Origin: a virus
Reading direction: 5' to 3' (one strand)
DNA: 64,000 nt
Virus record (IMG/VR): IMGVR_UViG_3300024299_000645
Location: 1-64,000 of that record
The position numbers and the translations under genes are program-made. Below are positions 42,800 to 51,261 of the stretch, one piece after another (position 1 is the first letter of the stretch; each line of letters opens with the position of its first letter). Below the pieces are notes generated by a model. That model was not told where the DNA came from. It was given only the letters and a program-made list of their open reading frames with translations, and searched no databases.

Positions 42800-44757
42800 A
42801 TTTACCTACAGAATACCAGTCCTTTATTCATCTTTCAAGATACGCAAGATGGAGATATGATGAAGAGAGGCGAGAAACATGGTCAGAAACAGTTGGCCGA
42901 TATTTTGATTTTTTTAAAGAAGATTTAAAAGAAAAATGTAATTTTGAATTAAGTAAAGAAGAACGAGAACAGTTAGAAGAAACAGTATTGGCGATGGAAA
43001 TTATGCCGTCTATGCGATGTATGATGACAGCTGGTGTTCCTTTAAAAAAAGAAAATGTTGCAGGTTATAATTGCTCATATATTAAATGTGATCAACCCAG
43101 AACATTTGATGAAATTATGTACGTTTTAATGAATGGAACTGGAGTTGGCTTTTCTGTTGAAGAAGAACATACAAAACAGATGCCAATAATTGCTGAAGAA
43201 TTTTATCCTACAGATACTATTATTGTAGTTGCTGATAGTAAATTAGGATGGTGTAAAGCATATAAAGAATTAGTTGCTTTATTATATCAAGGTTTAATAC
43301 CTAAATGGGATATTAGTAAAGTTCGACCTGCTGGAATGCCTTTAAAAACTTTTGGTGGTAGAGCAAGTGGTCCACAACCTTTAGTTGATTTATTTAACTT
43401 TGTAACGGATATATTTAAACTTGCTGCAGGGAGAAAACTCAAACCAGTTGAATGTCATGATATCATTTGTAAAACAGCGGAAGTTGTTGTTGTGGGTGGG
43501 GTCAGGCGTAGTGCTCTTATTAGTTTGTCTGATCTCAATGATCGTGAAATGCGATTCGCCAAAGCAGGTGAATGGTGGAAAAACGATGTCCAACGTGCCC
43601 TCGCAAATAATTCGGTTAACTATAAGGAAAGACCAGACATCGGTACTTTCATGCGTGAGTGGTTATCTCTCTACGATAGTAAATCCGGGGAACGAGGAAT
43701 CTATAACAGTATGTCGGCCAAAAAACAAGTACAAAAATTAAATGAAAGAGAACAAGATGGAAGTGGAAATTACATTCGAAGACGAGTACCCAGAGATGAC
43801 TTCGGCACAAATCCGTGCAGTGAGATCATTTTACGCTCACGAGAATTCTGCAACTTATCTGAGGTCGTTGTCAGGGGGGCAGACACTAGAGAGCATCTCA
43901 AGAACAAAGTTCGCAGTGCGACCATTCTTGGAACATTTCAATCCACACTTACCGACTTCAAATATCTTACAAGAGAGTGGAACAGAAACTGCGCAGAGGA
44001 ACGATTACTGGGAGTCTCACTTACCGGAATCATGGATAATGGGTTAACAAATGGTAAAGCGGGTAAAAAGAAAACTGGTGAATTATTGGAAGAACTCCGT
44101 GATATTGCCATTAAAACAAATGCAGAATGGGCTGATAAACTTGGCATCCCTAGATCGGCCGCCATTACGTGTGTTAAGCCTTCGGGGACTGTTTCTCAGT
44201 TGGTTGATTCTGCTAGTGGTATTCATGCCCGTCATAATCCTTATTACATCAGAACAGTGCGAGCAGATAATAAAGATCCTTTGTGTAAGTTTATGATGCA
44301 AGCAGGATTTCCTAATGAACCTGATGTAACAAAACCAGAACATACAACAGTATTTTCATTTCCACAGAAGAGTCCAAAAGGTGCTATATGTAGAAATGAT
44401 ATGAATGCTTTAGAACAATTGGAACTTTGGAAAATATATCAAGATCATTGGTGTGAACATAAACCATCCGTTACAGTTTCTGTTAAAGAACATGAATGGT
44501 TGGGTGTAGGTAATTGGGTATGGGATAATTTTGATAATATCAGTGGTATCTCATTTTTACCATTTAGTGAACATACTTATAAGCAAGCACCATATCAAGA
44601 TTGCGATAAAAAAGAACATGATGCACTATCAGCGAAAATGCCTAAGGATGTAGATTGGACGACATTAGGAGATTATGAGAAAGAAGATCACACTGCTGGA
44701 GCACAATCTGCAGCATGTGCAGCTCCTGGTGGTTGCGAAGTGGTTGATTTAATATAG
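42796..44757 (+). CDS. nrdJ: Class II (B12-dependent) ribonucleotide reductase, monomeric type
   Basis: 653 residues. Blocks follow the RTPR-type order: MPSMRCMMTAGVPL, GTGVGFSVEEEH, RPAGMPLKTFGGRASGPQPL, GGVRRSALISL, NPCSEIILRSREFCNLSEVV (N339-C341), and KPSGTVSQLVDSASGIHARH. The C-terminal CAAPGGCEVVDLI could be the reducing cysteine pair. No NrdB-type gene or activase (NrdG) is nearby, which also fits class II. It needs adenosylcobalamin; the phage also encodes CobS/CobT-like proteins. ATGA overlap with ThyX. Confidence 0.93.
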   Translation: MNLPTEYQSFIHLSRYARWRYDEERRETWSETVGRYFDFFKEDLKEKCNFELSKEEREQLEETVLAMEIMPSMRCMMTAGVPLKKENVAGYNCSYIKCDQPRTFDEIMYVLMNGTGVGFSVEEEHTKQMPIIAEEFYPTDTIIVVADSKLGWCKAYKELVALLYQGLIPKWDISKVRPAGMPLKTFGGRASGPQPLVDLFNFVTDIFKLAAGRKLKPVECHDIICKTAEVVVVGGVRRSALISLSDLNDREMRFAKAGEWWKNDVQRALANNSVNYKERPDIGTFMREWLSLYDSKSGERGIYNSMSAKKQVQKLNEREQDGSGNYIRRRVPRDDFGTNPCSEIILRSREFCNLSEVVVRGADTREHLKNKVRSATILGTFQSTLTDFKYLTREWNRNCAEERLLGVSLTGIMDNGLTNGKAGKKKTGELLEELRDIAIKTNAEWADKLGIPRSAAITCVKPSGTVSQLVDSASGIHARHNPYYIRTVRADNKDPLCKFMMQAGFPNEPDVTKPEHTTVFSFPQKSPKGAICRNDMNALEQLELWKIYQDHWCEHKPSVTVSVKEHEWLGVGNWVWDNFDNISGISFLPFSEHTYKQAPYQDCDKKEHDALSAKMPKDVDWTTLGDYEKEDHTAGAQSAACAAPGGCEVVDLI

Positions 44758-44768
44758 AAATTTTTTAC

Positions 44769-44797
44769 TTGATTTTTAAATAACTTTGCCGTATAAT
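44769..44797 (+). promoter_or_regulatory. Sigma70-type promoter
   Basis: TTGATT at 44769-44774, 17-base spacer, TATAAT at 44792-44797. It lies between the RNR stop and the small gene at 44808; the ATG follows the -10 by only 10 bases, so the leader is nearly absent or a start further downstream is used. Confidence 0.65.
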
Positions 44798-44807
44798 AAA
44801 GGGTAAT

Positions 44808-45011
44808 ATGAAAACAGACTTCGAAAAATATGTTGAGGATTGTATGAGCGTTATAAAGGTTTATACTGATTCTTTAGATGAACGTACACTTTCGCAGATC
44901 TGGAAATCAATCGAGAATTCTTCAGCTGGATCCGGAAAGGTTTGGTTGGAGGATGTTCTCGATAAAACGTATAGGGAAAGAAACCCGGATACAAATTTTA
45001 TTTATGATTGA
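44808..45011 (+). CDS. Small hypothetical protein, 67 aa
   Basis: MKTDFEKYVEDCMSVIKVYT, helical, ending GSGKVWLEDVLDKTYRERN. It overlaps the next gene's leader (stop at 45009-45011, next ATG 45014). No domain is recognised. AGGGTAAT is upstream. It directly follows a promoter. Confidence 0.5.
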   Translation: MKTDFEKYVEDCMSVIKVYTDSLDERTLSQIWKSIENSSAGSGKVWLEDVLDKTYRERNPDTNFIYD

Positions 45012-45013
45012 AG

Positions 45014-45478
45014 ATGATAGTTTTTATAGATATGGATGGTGTTATAGCAGATTTTGATGGCGCCATTATTAAACAGTTTGAAAGTAAAAAAATATGGGAT
45101 AATAGATGGAGTGAAGTTGATCCTGAATTATTCCTCAAGTTAGAAAAAATGCCTGATGCAGATCAATTAGTTGATTATGTTCGTGGAATGTTTGATATTC
45201 ACTTATTGTCAGCTATTCCTAAAAAAGGCAGATTTGAAAAATCAAGGGTTCAAAAATATCAATGGGCCTTTAACCATTATAAAATATATCCCTCTAAAAT
45301 ACATGTTGTTTACAGAGAAGAAAAGCAGTATTTTGCTGCTGAGGAGAATCTCTCTCCTAATCTCTTAATAGATGATCATGAAGGTAACATAACCGAATGG
45401 AGGGCTAAAGGTGGAATTGCAATTCATCATACTTCATCAGAAAATAGTATAAAAGAATTGCAACAGTTAGGATTTTAA
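45014..45478 (+). CDS. HAD-superfamily 5'(3')-deoxyribonucleotidase-like phosphatase
   Basis: 154 residues. D6-M-D-G-V-I-A-D13 is HAD motif I of the NT5C group (DMDGVIADFDGAI). LLSAIPKKGRFEKSRVQKYQ fits motif II/III region and LLIDDHEGNITEWRAKGG is motif IV. Such enzymes dephosphorylate dNMPs, tuning the nucleotide pool, and are common near thymidylate genes in phages. The start follows the preceding stop by two bases. Confidence 0.85.
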   Translation: MIVFIDMDGVIADFDGAIIKQFESKKIWDNRWSEVDPELFLKLEKMPDADQLVDYVRGMFDIHLLSAIPKKGRFEKSRVQKYQWAFNHYKIYPSKIHVVYREEKQYFAAEENLSPNLLIDDHEGNITEWRAKGGIAIHHTSSENSIKELQQLGF

Positions 45479-46018
45479 TTGATATGTGCAGGTATTGATT
45501 ATTCAATGAATAGTCCCGCAGTGTGCATCTATAAAGAAGATGGAATACTTAATCCCAGTAATTGTTCTTATCATTTTTTTGGTTTGGATAAGTGGAGGCC
45601 TCGGTGGTCCGCCCTTCAAAATGTGAATTGTTATAAATTCCCAAAAGATTTAAAAGATCTAGATAAGTATATGTTTTTGGCAGAATGGACCATAGAGACA
45701 CTCCGCCACTATAATTATAGAGCGTCCAAAGTTGTTTTGGAAGATTATTCATTTGGATCTACAGGCAGAGTTTTTCACATTGCGGAAAATGTTGGGATAT
45801 TAAAATATACATTAAAAAAGAACGGTTTCCGCTATGAAATCGTTCCTCCAACAGTTCTTAAAAAGTTTGCTACAGGTAAGGGAAATTCTAATAAAGAAGC
45901 AATGTTAGAAGCATGGAAAACAGAACCGGACACTTTTGATTTAGTTCAAGAGACTGGTAACCCGGCTAGTGATATTGTTGATTCCTACTTCCTTTGTAAA
46001 TATGGAGTTAATCAGTGA
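45479..46018 (+). CDS. RuvC-like RNase H-fold resolvase
   Basis: 179 residues with TTG start. MICAGIDYSMNSPAV has the first catalytic Asp (D7), VVLEDYSFGS the second acid (E88), and NPASDIVDSYFL the C-terminal acids (D165/D168), as in RuvC. KYTLKKNGFRYEIVPPT and KKFATGKGNSNKEAM fit the rest. It resolves Holliday junctions or branched DNA for packaging. TTG is required because the first strand precedes the nearest ATG; it begins right after the previous stop. Confidence 0.8.
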   Translation: MICAGIDYSMNSPAVCIYKEDGILNPSNCSYHFFGLDKWRPRWSALQNVNCYKFPKDLKDLDKYMFLAEWTIETLRHYNYRASKVVLEDYSFGSTGRVFHIAENVGILKYTLKKNGFRYEIVPPTVLKKFATGKGNSNKEAMLEAWKTEPDTFDLVQETGNPASDIVDSYFLCKYGVNQ

Positions 46019-46394
46019 ATATATTTACGTCTCGAGTATGTTCTGTAATTTTCTCGATTTGCTTTTCTAGTATCTCTCGCCTATTTGGCCAATATATGTA
46101 TTCGTTGGTTGAAGACTTTGCCAAATTGTTCAACAGAGGAACAATCATATCTTCAACTGTTTTCATTTTTATTTCATACTCTTTGTTTAATTTGTCTTTA
46201 TGTTTATCAATATCTTCATAATGATAATCCAACAAACTCCATATTTTATTCACTGTACCTTCAACTTCTTTTATTTGTCCAGCTTTAGCTTCTGCAACAG
46301 CAGCTTCTACTACTTTTGTTTCCGGTTCTTTAGCTGTGGCAGTAAAATCTGTTTCACTTACCGTACTAAAACCAAAATCATTTAATTCGTCCAT
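46008..46394 (-). CDS. Hypothetical protein on the minus strand, 128 aa
   Basis: The only gene in the window read on the minus strand. It starts MDELNDFGFSTVSETDF at 46394, with GAGGG seven bases upstream on that strand. An Ala/Glu-rich region follows, then NKIWSLLDYHYEDIDKHKDK and IYWPNRREILEKQIEKITE, a coiled-coil-like C-terminal half with a WPNR motif I associate with a small conserved marine T4-like protein. It converges on the resolvase gene (11-base overlap) and its ATG abuts the ATG of the next plus-strand gene. Function unknown. Confidence 0.6.
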   Translation of the reverse strand: MDELNDFGFSTVSETDFTATAKEPETKVVEAAVAEAKAGQIKEVEGTVNKIWSLLDYHYEDIDKHKDKLNKEYEIKMKTVEDMIVPLLNNLAKSSTNEYIYWPNRREILEKQIEKITEHTRDVNIFTD

Positions 46395-47273
46395 ATGTAC
46401 CCTCAAGATTTAAAATTTACTAATATATTTAGGACAGACGAGACTAACATAGGTGACTGGTATAGTTCACCTGCTAGGTACTTTGATCTACCGGGTAATT
46501 CAAAAGATATCTGGAAATTAGACCATGGATATGAACCAGAGTATGAAAATGTCATTTATGGAGGTGGTGGACTCATAGGACAAATGAGACCTATGGGACA
46601 TACTATAACAAATCAGAAAAATGGCAATTATAAAGTATTTGGATGGGGATTAGGAGAACACATTTATGTTAGTATGGATGAACAAACACAATCTATACCT
46701 CCAATAGATATATCATATCCTTTTTATATTAGAAAATTTGATCTATTAGGTATTAGGGATTGGTATCCTGGAATATATACTGCAGTACCCTCAGCTAGAT
46801 GGGTTCCGTGTGCGAGTTGTATGCATGAAGCCTTTGATAAAGAATATGAAGTAAAAAATGATATTGTTTTCTTTACACATCAATCATTACCAATGTTTGT
46901 TATTCATATGATGCCTAAACAAACATGGGACTATCCACATATGAATAATGATAATAAACAAACATTTGAAGAAGTAATAGAATTTCTCGGAAGTGCAGAT
47001 GTAGTTGTCACAAATTCATATCACGGTGCTTATTGGGCAACACTATTAGGAAAAGTTGTGGTTGCATTTCCATGGGCTTCTAAATTTCATGGATTGAAAC
47101 ATAAACCACTTCTTTGTCCGGCCCCTGATTGGTGGAAGACTTTAAACAATTCAGAACAACACCAGTATAACCACGCGCTTGAGGAATGTAGACAAGCAAA
47201 TAGAGATTTTCATAAAGAAATGATAAATTATATTTTAAATGTACCACAAACATTAAAATTCGAGACAACATGA
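46395..47273 (+). CDS. Polysaccharide pyruvyltransferase-like protein
   Basis: 292 residues. Motifs: DETNIGDWYSSPARYF (N-terminal), NVIYGGGGLIGQMR (Gly-rich loop) and VVTNSYHGAYWATLLGKVVV (catalytic His segment) as in CsaB/PssM-like family, which puts pyruvate ketals on sugars; many relatives have other sugar-transfer roles. No membrane segment. The start abuts the minus-strand gene; no obvious Shine-Dalgarno precedes it. Start of a surface-sugar module with the next four genes. Confidence 0.8.
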   Translation: MYPQDLKFTNIFRTDETNIGDWYSSPARYFDLPGNSKDIWKLDHGYEPEYENVIYGGGGLIGQMRPMGHTITNQKNGNYKVFGWGLGEHIYVSMDEQTQSIPPIDISYPFYIRKFDLLGIRDWYPGIYTAVPSARWVPCASCMHEAFDKEYEVKNDIVFFTHQSLPMFVIHMMPKQTWDYPHMNNDNKQTFEEVIEFLGSADVVVTNSYHGAYWATLLGKVVVAFPWASKFHGLKHKPLLCPAPDWWKTLNNSEQHQYNHALEECRQANRDFHKEMINYILNVPQTLKFETT

Positions 47274-48259
47274 ATTTAGATATTTACAAAGCAACAGATA
47301 TTCCACAAAGACGTGAAGGTAATATTGCGAAAAGGTCTTTTGGTGGAACAGAATTAACGACATTAGAGTTATGGTCTCATTTACCGCAAAAATATAAGAC
47401 AGACTATCAATGGGTGATATCAAGATTATATGATGATGATATGCAAACCGTTTTACCTAAAATATGGTGGTTTCATGATCTAGCAGGTGATCCATGTCAT
47501 AAGCTTCTTGAGCATAATACTGGCCATGAGAATTTTGAAAAATTTATTTTTTCCAGTCATTGGCAAATGATGACCTTTATATCAAAATATAATTTGCCCA
47601 CCACTAAATGTGAGGTAATGAAAACAGCGATCTTCCCTCACGAACAATATGAAAAGCCAAAAGATGATAAACTAAATTTAATATATTGTTCTACTCCTCA
47701 AAGAGGTCTACATATTTTATGCAATGCTTTACATGAACTCGAAAGGGATGATTGGCATTTACATGTTTATTCATCTTATAGTGTTTATGGGTGGAAAGAA
47801 AATGATCAACCTTATAAAGAGTTATTTGAACATATAGAAGGAAATCCTAATATGACTTTACACAATTCTGTTATTGGAAGACCTTTAAGAGAAGAATGGG
47901 AAGATATGCATATTTGGACTTATCCTTGTATTTGGGAAGAAACATCTTGTAGAACAGCTATGGAAGCTATGTCTGCAAGAACTGTTATGTTAACAAATAA
48001 TTTAGGGGCTTTACCTGAAACATGTTCTGATCATGCAATTATGTATCCTTATGTTAAAGATGAAATTCAACATTGTTATAGGTTTGCAGATGAGTTAGAT
48101 AAGTTGATGGATAATTATTGGGAATCTGAAACTCTAGATATAATTAATAGAGCGAAGAAACATGCCGACAAATATTATAGCTGGGAGTATAGGGCCCCTA
48201 AGTGGATTGAAATGTTGGAGTTAATGGAGATAGAAGATGACCTCGCTGAAACAGATTAG
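47270..48259 (+). CDS. Glycosyltransferase, GT-B (GT4-like)
   Basis: 329 residues. KRSFGGTELTTLELWSHL is the N-terminal Gly-rich loop, FSSHWQ and LIYCSTPQRGLHILCNAL mark the linker and second Rossmann domain, and CIWEETSCRTAMEAMSARTV is the E-x7-E region typical of GT4 enzymes. It may attach a sugar (possibly the heptose product of the downstream genes). ATGA overlap with the previous gene. Soluble. Confidence 0.85.
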   Translation: MNLDIYKATDIPQRREGNIAKRSFGGTELTTLELWSHLPQKYKTDYQWVISRLYDDDMQTVLPKIWWFHDLAGDPCHKLLEHNTGHENFEKFIFSSHWQMMTFISKYNLPTTKCEVMKTAIFPHEQYEKPKDDKLNLIYCSTPQRGLHILCNALHELERDDWHLHVYSSYSVYGWKENDQPYKELFEHIEGNPNMTLHNSVIGRPLREEWEDMHIWTYPCIWEETSCRTAMEAMSARTVMLTNNLGALPETCSDHAIMYPYVKDEIQHCYRFADELDKLMDNYWESETLDIINRAKKHADKYYSWEYRAPKWIEMLELMEIEDDLAETD

Positions 48260-48674
48260 AGGAATAGCATTCTCGTGTTTTGATTTATTACACGCCGGAC
48301 ATATTACAATGTTAGCAGAAGCGAAACAACATTGTGATTATCTTATTGTTGGATTGCATACATCACCAGGACATAAAAAGAATGTAGTACAATCATGCTT
48401 TGAGCGATGGGTACAATTAAAAGGATGTAAGTATGTGGATGAGATTATCCCATATGAATCAGAAAAAGATCTTAAGAATATGCTCAAGACAATAACACCT
48501 CTTCATATGAGATTTTTAGGTGAAGAATATTTACGTGACAATTTGTTTATAACAGGGTATAATATATGTGAAGATAGAGATATTGAAATACATTATTGTC
48601 GAAGATATCATGATTATAGTTCAACTGAGTTAAAGGAGAGAATTGCTAGTTTGTCAAACACCTCTAAGAGTTAG
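48237..48674 (+). CDS. Cytidylyltransferase-like (TagD/HldE-C type) nucleotidyltransferase
   Basis: 145 residues. FDLLHAGHI with H19-A-G-H22 is the HxGH active site, and DYSSTELKERI is the ISSTxL-like second motif of glycerol-3-phosphate cytidylyltransferases and HldE C-terminal domains. With the kinase and isomerase that follow, it could activate heptose-1-phosphate as a nucleotide sugar; a glycerol-3-phosphate type activity is the alternative. It overlaps its neighbours on both sides. Confidence 0.8.
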   Translation: MTSLKQIRGIAFSCFDLLHAGHITMLAEAKQHCDYLIVGLHTSPGHKKNVVQSCFERWVQLKGCKYVDEIIPYESEKDLKNMLKTITPLHMRFLGEEYLRDNLFITGYNICEDRDIEIHYCRRYHDYSSTELKERIASLSNTSKS

Positions 48675-49605
48675 TTTTATTGGTGGCGGAACAGATCTAC
48701 CAGAATATTATAAAAACGCTGATAAACCAGGAAAAGTAATCAGCGCTGCAATAGACAAATATACATATGTTGTAGTAAATAAACTTTACAGGAAACAATG
48801 GGTTTGTAATTATTCTAAGAAAGAAATTTGCAATTCTATTGATGAAATCCAGCATGAATATATTCGTGAAGTACTTAAACATTTTAAGATAGATTTTGGT
48901 TTAGAGATTACAACTTTAGCAGATATACCTTCTGAAGGTTCAGGGCTTGCATCATCATCAAGTATCTTAGTAGGATTAATACATTCAATTGGAACATTGG
49001 TTAAAGCAGATTTAAACCATAACGATATAGCTCATCTAGCATGCCGTATTGAGATAGAAATATTAAAGAAGCCAATTGGCAAACAAGACCAGTTTGCTGT
49101 CAGTTACGGCGGTTTTAACACTCTTTCCTTTAGGAAATCTGGCAAGGTCACGGTTAATGAATTAGAAATCGATGAAAACTTTGAGGATATGTTCGTTTTA
49201 GTTAATACAGGTATTCACAGACAGTCATCAGATATTTTGACAGATCAGAGAAAAAATACCCAGAGAAAAGTTCAGAAATATGATCGAATGGCTGAATACG
49301 TTGAAGAGGGTTTAAGACAACTTAAGAAAAAAGAATATTTTGATTTTGGACTTACAATGCTTAATTCAATGAGAATAAAACAAGAATTAGCAAAGGGTAT
49401 TATAAATGATAAAATAAATCTGTTGATTAATAGATCATTACATGATATAATAGGTTATAAAATTTGTGGTGCAGGTGGAGGAGGATATTTACTCTTTATG
49501 ACAGAAAATCCTCAAGGCATACAATCAAAGTATGAAGACCTAGACACTTTCAGAATAAAGTTTGATAACCAAGGATCAAGAATAATATTAAATAATGAAA
49601 AGTAA
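48643..49605 (+). CDS. hddA: GHMP-family heptose/sugar kinase (HddA-like)
   Basis: 320 residues. TPLRVSFIGGGTDLPEYY is the N-terminal motif of D-glycero-D-manno-heptose 7-phosphate kinase, SEGSGLASSSS (97-107) is the GHMP ATP loop, and KICGAGGGGYLLF is the third motif. It would make heptose-1,7-bisphosphate. The start is TTG 48643 with AAAGGAG a few bases upstream; no in-frame ATG precedes the first strand. No separate GmhB phosphatase is seen in the window. Confidence 0.85.
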   Translation: MLVCQTPLRVSFIGGGTDLPEYYKNADKPGKVISAAIDKYTYVVVNKLYRKQWVCNYSKKEICNSIDEIQHEYIREVLKHFKIDFGLEITTLADIPSEGSGLASSSSILVGLIHSIGTLVKADLNHNDIAHLACRIEIEILKKPIGKQDQFAVSYGGFNTLSFRKSGKVTVNELEIDENFEDMFVLVNTGIHRQSSDILTDQRKNTQRKVQKYDRMAEYVEEGLRQLKKKEYFDFGLTMLNSMRIKQELAKGIINDKINLLINRSLHDIIGYKICGAGGGGYLLFMTENPQGIQSKYEDLDTFRIKFDNQGSRIILNNEK

Positions 49606-50197
49606 AACTTGGAAACATTTTGCGGATGATGTAGATGGTATATGCCAAGCAGTACGTGCAGATCATATAAATCATCTTATAGAAGGTATTTGGGAGACTT
49701 ACAAGTCCCAAAAACAATTTTTTATTTGTGGTAATGGTGGGAGTGCATTAAATGCAAGTCACTTTGCACAGGACTTATCAAAAGGGGTTATTGAAAATGG
49801 AAGTTCAAAACCTAGGATTAGGGCTATTTCTCTTAGTAACGACATCGGTTTCATTACTGCTACATCTAACGATGATAGCTATGATAACATATTTGTAAAT
49901 CAGCTTATAACGCTCGCTAATGAAGGTGATTCATTATTTGTTATAAGTGGTAGTGGAAACTCAGAAAATGTTGTTAGAGCCGTTGATTACGCTGAATTAA
50001 ACGGGATTAAGACGTATGGTATCTTAGGATATGATGGTGGTGTGTGTAAGTCTAAAGTCCAAAAGTTTATACATATTAACTATAATCATATGGAAAAGTG
50101 TGAAAGCGTAATGTCTATCATATTACATTACGTGATGTGTGAATTAAAAACAAGACATGAAAGTTATAGACTTACAGGAATTCAAGAAGAGTCGTAA
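49595..50197 (+). CDS. gmhA: SIS-domain phosphoheptose isomerase (GmhA-like)
   Basis: 200 residues. C45-GNGGSALNASHFAQDL matches the GmhA signature, and DIGFITATSNDDSYDNIF plus FVISGSGNSENVVRA complete the SIS domain. It would turn sedoheptulose-7-phosphate into heptose-7-phosphate, the first step towards nucleotide-heptose. Start inside the kinase end. A SIS-type binding protein of other specificity is less likely given the neighbours. Confidence 0.85.
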   Translation: MKSKTWKHFADDVDGICQAVRADHINHLIEGIWETYKSQKQFFICGNGGSALNASHFAQDLSKGVIENGSSKPRIRAISLSNDIGFITATSNDDSYDNIFVNQLITLANEGDSLFVISGSGNSENVVRAVDYAELNGIKTYGILGYDGGVCKSKVQKFIHINYNHMEKCESVMSIILHYVMCELKTRHESYRLTGIQEES

Positions 50198-50471
50198 TCT
50201 TAAAAGGGCAACAGCAGAAACTGATGTGCCTTTAAAAGTGGATAGTTTTTACAAACATAAGGATTTACCATTATGGATTCATGTTATGGGACAAAGTATT
50301 CCTAGCTTATTTGGTGGAGGCCAAGTGATAATAGCGCAAGCGCATGATGGTAAGGTGTTATGTTTTGAATTCGGAGAAGAGTCGTTATGGGAACCTGTTT
50401 CATTTAACGTTTTTGATAGAATAGTAATGGAAACACAAAATAGTCAACCTGATCCTCCAGAAGCGAGTTAA
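50157..50471 (+). CDS. Hypothetical protein, 104 aa
   Basis: MKVIDLQEFKKSRNLKRATA, basic N-terminus, then LPLWIHVMGQSIPSLFGGGQVII, and an acidic end. The middle could be beta-strands. It overlaps the isomerase gene end by 41 bases, in another frame, so coupling is likely. Function unknown. Confidence 0.45.
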   Translation: MKVIDLQEFKKSRNLKRATAETDVPLKVDSFYKHKDLPLWIHVMGQSIPSLFGGGQVIIAQAHDGKVLCFEFGEESLWEPVSFNVFDRIVMETQNSQPDPPEAS

Positions 50472-50472
50472 T

Positions 50473-51261
50473 ATGGCATTTCAGAAAAGATCGCTCGAAG
50501 CGCAGCATATGGGTGAAGAACCAGATCCAAGGGATTGGATGGAATTAGAGGAAGATGTTCTAACAAATAAAATGTATGACGCATTTAGATGGTATTATAA
50601 ATTCTATGACTTTAAAGAAACAATGGATTTTGTTTCTGAATACTATAAAAAGAATAAAGTTAAGACGACATCACCTAAAAAGATTAAACCAATAGATTTA
50701 GAAGCAGTAGGAATGCATGTTGGTTATATTGCGCGGTTAAAAACACGGGGTCTTGATCGGTGCCCAGAAAAACTTGAAACACTTTTTATTGAGAAACTTA
50801 AAAAGATTGAAGAAATTGCTAATAGAAGAAAAAATCAACAAGAAGTGGCACAGCCTAATAAAGTAAGACCAGATATTCAGCAAAGAATGCATGATATGGC
50901 AAAGAAGTTGGCATTTGATGTGGAAGAAGTTGTGGAACAACAAATTGATAGTGGATTTAAGGAAAAATTTAATTTTAAGACCTTTGTTAAACAAAATAAG
51001 ATTTCTAAGCCTGTTGCAAAGCATTTAAAAGAAGAAATAAATTTAATGGCGGAGGAGATACGATTAGCAAAAGATGGAGATCCAGATCTTAAAGAGGCAT
51101 ATAGCCATTTAAATGGAATTATTAAAAACAGATTAATCAAATTTTATGATAATTTGATTGAAGAATGCGATAACATTCAAACGGTGAAAAAAGAAAGTAG
51201 TAAACCTGTTAAGTTAAATTGGTATAGAAGGAATAAAAACAAAAAGAAAAAGAAAAAATGA
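50473..51261 (+). CDS. Hypothetical helical protein, 262 aa
   Basis: Lys/Glu-rich helical protein: DWMELEEDVLTNKMYDAFRW, VSEYYKKNKVKTTSP, QQRMHDMAKKLAFDVEEVVE. The C-terminus is strongly basic (WYRRNKNKKKKKK), which suggests nucleic-acid or anionic-partner binding. It sits directly before RNase H with an ATGA overlap, so a role in replication or DNA processing is plausible but not shown. Confidence 0.55.
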   Translation: MAFQKRSLEAQHMGEEPDPRDWMELEEDVLTNKMYDAFRWYYKFYDFKETMDFVSEYYKKNKVKTTSPKKIKPIDLEAVGMHVGYIARLKTRGLDRCPEKLETLFIEKLKKIEEIANRRKNQQEVAQPNKVRPDIQQRMHDMAKKLAFDVEEVVEQQIDSGFKEKFNFKTFVKQNKISKPVAKHLKEEINLMAEEIRLAKDGDPDLKEAYSHLNGIIKNRLIKFYDNLIEECDNIQTVKKESSKPVKLNWYRRNKNKKKKKK

